Source: an uncultured Beijerinckiaceae bacterium (GTDB lineage Bacteria; Pseudomonadota; Alphaproteobacteria; Rhizobiales; Beijerinckiaceae). From it: 7,366 nucleotides of DNA. Position numbers and translations under genes: made by a program. The notes below the pieces were generated by a model that worked only from the letters and a program-made list of their open reading frames with translations, made no database searches and had not been told where the DNA came from. The DNA lies in the NCBI GenBank assembly GCA_937873345.1, contig CALMRL010000538.1, positions 1 through 7,366 on the forward strand, in the 5' to 3' direction. Below are positions 5,532-7,366 of this stretch, one piece after another; the first letter of the stretch is position 1, and every line of letters begins with the position of its first letter.

Positions 5532-6863
5532 TTAATAAAGATTGCCGCTTTTCGCGATCGTCTCCTGTCGCGCGGACCCACCCGGACCCGGCGCGTGAAG
5601 AACCGGACGTGCGCCGATGCTGTCCCGCCCGAGGCGGTATCCGGCGCAGAGGAACGCGCAATAGATGGAGTGGACCGGGACGTTGAGGGACCCGTTCAGG
5701 AATTCGAACTGCACGAAGGCGGCGAGGGCGACCGCGGCGGGTGCGCCCGAGCCGAAGACGGCGACCAGCACGTAGGCGAGCCATGCGACGAGGGGGACGA
5801 GGCCGTATTCGACTTCGATCTTGGTGTAGGGCGGCCAGGCGTAGCCCGCCGTCCCCGTCTCCTCGTCGTTGACCGACTTCGGCATGGAGCCCGCGCCGCG
5901 GCCGAGCCAGGCCTCGTCGGTCGGGCCGTCGAAGGTCGAAAGCCACCATTGCATCGGCAAGACGAAGCGGTTGAAGCCGCTGGAGCTGTTCTCCGAGAAC
6001 TCGGCGGTGCGCTTGGTCAGGGGCGCCAGCAGCCCGCCCTGCGCGGCGGCGACCAGCAGCAGCGGCGCCAGCACCGCACCGGTGACGAGCACGCGAGCGG
6101 GCAGGCGCAGCAGCAGCAGCGGCAGGCAGGCGACGAGGAGCAGCATGCCCGTGCCCCCAAGCGTCGCGCCGAGCCCGAGCAGCAGGGCGGCGGTGCGTCC
6201 GAGATTGCGGAACATGGCGACTTCGACGACGACGCCGAGCGCGATGAACTGCGACACGTGCGAGGTTTCGAGAAAGAACACGCCGTTCGGCTTCATCCAG
6301 GGGGAGTCCCAGGTGACGGGCTGGATGTAGTTGTAGGTCTGGTAGATGAAGGGGAAGGGGATCAGCGTTTCGAGGTTCGGCATCGGCATGTGCGCCGCCT
6401 GCAGTGCCCAGTCGAGGGCGACGAGCGCGGAGGCCGCGACCGCGAGCAGGACGAAGCGGCGGAGCAGCTCGCGGTAGGCCCATCGCGGCAACGGGATGAC
6501 GAAGACGAACATCGCCGCCGTCAGCAGCATCAAGGCGAGCGAGGACAGCGACATCGCCTCGGCGGAATAGCCGATCTGCGTCAGGCTCGCCGCCGCGACG
6601 AGCGAGCAGAACAGGGCGAGGCGTCCCCGGCTGACGAGCAGGCGCCCCCTGCCCGCAAGGATCAGCAGCGCGGCGTAGTGGATCACCAGGGCCAACGCGA
6701 CCTGATTGCCGCCGCCGAGCGGGATCGCCAGCTTCTGCGTCACCACGACGAGGATCATCTCGATCGTGACGAAGGAGACGATTCCATCGGCGCCGTCCGA
6801 GCGCACGGCGCCGCGATGCGACCTCGGCGCTCCGGCATCGCGTGGGCGGACGCGCCCGGTCAT
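5532..6863 (-). CDS. O-antigen ligase / polymerase (Wzy-like) family membrane protein
   Basis: Protein of 443 residues from an ATG at 6863 to a TAA at 5534-5532, with about ten to twelve hydrophobic segments. The motif PNGVFFLETSHVSQFIALG (192-210) is the kind found in O-antigen ligase/polymerase-like proteins of exopolysaccharide clusters. A long hydrophilic loop (about 283-350) lies between late membrane helices and contains FNRFVLPMQWW and the small-residue motif GRGAGS; such a periplasmic loop is typical of Wzy and WaaL. The predicted role is polymerising or ligating lipid-linked oligosaccharide on the periplasmic side. These families are too divergent to tell polymerase from ligase by eye. 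The start is supported by a 4-nt ATGA overlap (6860-6863) with the stop of the upstream glycosyltransferase, implying translational coupling. The first 30 residues are a polar, arginine-rich cytoplasmic tail. Confidence 0.85.
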   Translation of the reverse strand: MTGRVRPRDAGAPRSHRGAVRSDGADGIVSFVTIEMILVVVTQKLAIPLGGGNQVALALVIHYAALLILAGRGRLLVSRGRLALFCSLVAAASLTQIGYSAEAMSLSSLALMLLTAAMFVFVIPLPRWAYRELLRRFVLLAVAASALVALDWALQAAHMPMPNLETLIPFPFIYQTYNYIQPVTWDSPWMKPNGVFFLETSHVSQFIALGVVVEVAMFRNLGRTAALLLGLGATLGGTGMLLLVACLPLLLLRLPARVLVTGAVLAPLLLVAAAQGGLLAPLTKRTAEFSENSSSGFNRFVLPMQWWLSTFDGPTDEAWLGRGAGSMPKSVNDEETGTAGYAWPPYTKIEVEYGLVPLVAWLAYVLVAVFGSGAPAAVALAAFVQFEFLNGSLNVPVHSIYCAFLCAGYRLGRDSIGARPVLHAPGPGGSARQETIAKSGNLY

Positions 6864-7366
6864 TTCCAGACCTGGCCGCCGCAGGCGCGGATGTAGCCCT
6901 GCGCCGCACGTCCGATCGGCCTGCGCCGCCCCGGGTTGGCGCGCACCCAGGCAACGAAGGTCGCGGCAGAGCGCAGCGGATTGATGCGACCGCGGTTGAG
7001 CAGGAAGACGTAGGCCGAGAACATCACGAGGTTCGTCGGCAGGAAGCGCGCGGGCAGGTACTTCCAGGAGATGATCATCTTGTTCGTCAGCCGCATCTCC
7101 TCGACGGCGCGGCGCGGCAGCCGGCCGCCGGGATCGTTGTGCTCGGCGACCTGGATGCCCGGCTCGTAGGCGAGCCGGTAGCCCGCCTCGATCACCCGGT
7201 ACGCGTAGTCGATCTCCTCCAATCCGTAGTGGTAGTCGCTCGACATCGCGCCGACGGCTTCGAAGGCGCTGCGCCGCATCGCGAAGCCGTTGCCCTGGAA
7301 ACGGAATGTCCTGAACGCCGCGTCCTGCCGGCGCGCCTTGTCGGTATGGGGAAAGGAGGCCCGCGG
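6860..7366 (-). CDS. Family 2 glycosyltransferase, C-terminal part (5' end outside window)
   Basis: The frame is open from the right edge of the window to a TGA at 6862-6860, so at least 168 residues are present and the N-terminus lies beyond 7366. The ATG at 7279 is internal, because similarity continues upstream: the residues before it read FRTFRFQGNGFAM, directly followed by RRSAFEAVGAM. This is the acceptor-site part of a GT-A family 2 glycosyltransferase: the GNGFAMRRSAFEAVG block, then the acidic GLEEIDYAYRVIEAGYRLAY motif containing the catalytic-base acidic residues, then EPGIQVAEHND. After it comes an amphipathic to hydrophobic C-terminus (TNLVMFSAYVFLL) that may touch the membrane. 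It is likely a rhamnosyl- or other hexosyltransferase of the same glycan pathway, but the donor sugar cannot be inferred. It is the first visible gene of the polysaccharide operon and overlaps the next gene by 4 nt. Confidence 0.9.
   Translation of the reverse strand, partial: PRASFPHTDKARRQDAAFRTFRFQGNGFAMRRSAFEAVGAMSSDYHYGLEEIDYAYRVIEAGYRLAYEPGIQVAEHNDPGGRLPRRAVEEMRLTNKMIISWKYLPARFLPTNLVMFSAYVFLLNRGRINPLRSAATFVAWVRANPGRRRPIGRAAQGYIRACGGQVWK

Noticed and set aside
5595..6896. A 433-codon plus-strand open frame antisense to the O-antigen ligase-like gene
   Set aside because: Low-complexity charged product (runs of E, R, D, Q) mirrors hydrophobic codons on the other strand; no recognisable protein.
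4279..6954. An 891-codon minus-strand open frame running from 6954 through the O-antigen ligase-like gene into the glycosyltransferase
   Set aside because: Only the part from 5451 onward looks like a protein. The upstream 500 codons are arginine/alanine/proline-rich shadow of the ligase-like gene in another frame, as expected in GC-rich DNA. A fusion protein is not supported.
1..7366. CRISPR arrays, tRNA or rRNA genes, toxin-antitoxin or defence genes
   Set aside because: No regularly spaced repeats, cloverleaf-like segments, rRNA-like stretches or recognisable defence proteins were seen on either strand.

Overview
This is a GC-rich (visibly well above 60% G+C), gene-dense bacterial window. 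The protein families and codon use fit an alphaproteobacterium, for example Rhizobiales or Rhodospirillales. That is inference; no rRNA, tRNA or other taxonomic marker is present.

Layout. (1) Positions 1-693, plus strand: the 3' part of a membrane di-iron fatty acid hydroxylase / sterol desaturase family gene. (2) Positions 755-2140, minus strand, convergent with the first: a complete DUF2254 membrane protein gene. Its upstream region (2141-2331) holds a perfect 11-bp inverted repeat, a competing second hairpin and a possible 11-codon leader ORF. (3) Positions 2332-2906: an insertion-sequence graveyard. The 3' end of one transposase (minus strand) abuts the 3' end of an IS481-family transposase (plus strand), both having lost their 5' parts. 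(4) Positions 2945-7366, minus strand: four tightly packed genes of a surface or exopolysaccharide locus. In transcription order they are a family 2 glycosyltransferase (5' end outside the window), an O-antigen ligase/polymerase-like membrane protein, a second membrane-anchored family 2 glycosyltransferase, and an acyltransferase-3 (OafA-type) membrane protein.

How the genes fit together. The first two polysaccharide genes overlap by 4 nt (ATGA). The last two may overlap by 1 nt (TAGTG) if the acyltransferase starts at a GTG. This indicates one transcription unit running from beyond the right edge down to 2945. The glycosyltransferases would build a lipid-linked repeat unit, the O-antigen ligase-like protein would polymerise or ligate it in the periplasm, and the acyltransferase would decorate it with acyl groups. 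The glycan cannot be deduced from the sequence. The IS remnants lie just beyond the 3' end of this operon and look like a boundary scar between the polysaccharide locus and the lipid/membrane genes on the left.

I see no CRISPR array, RNA gene or clearly novel system. The items most worth a second look are the alternative hairpins before the DUF2254 gene, the head-to-head junction of truncated transposases, and the uncertain, proline-rich N-terminus of the acyltransferase.
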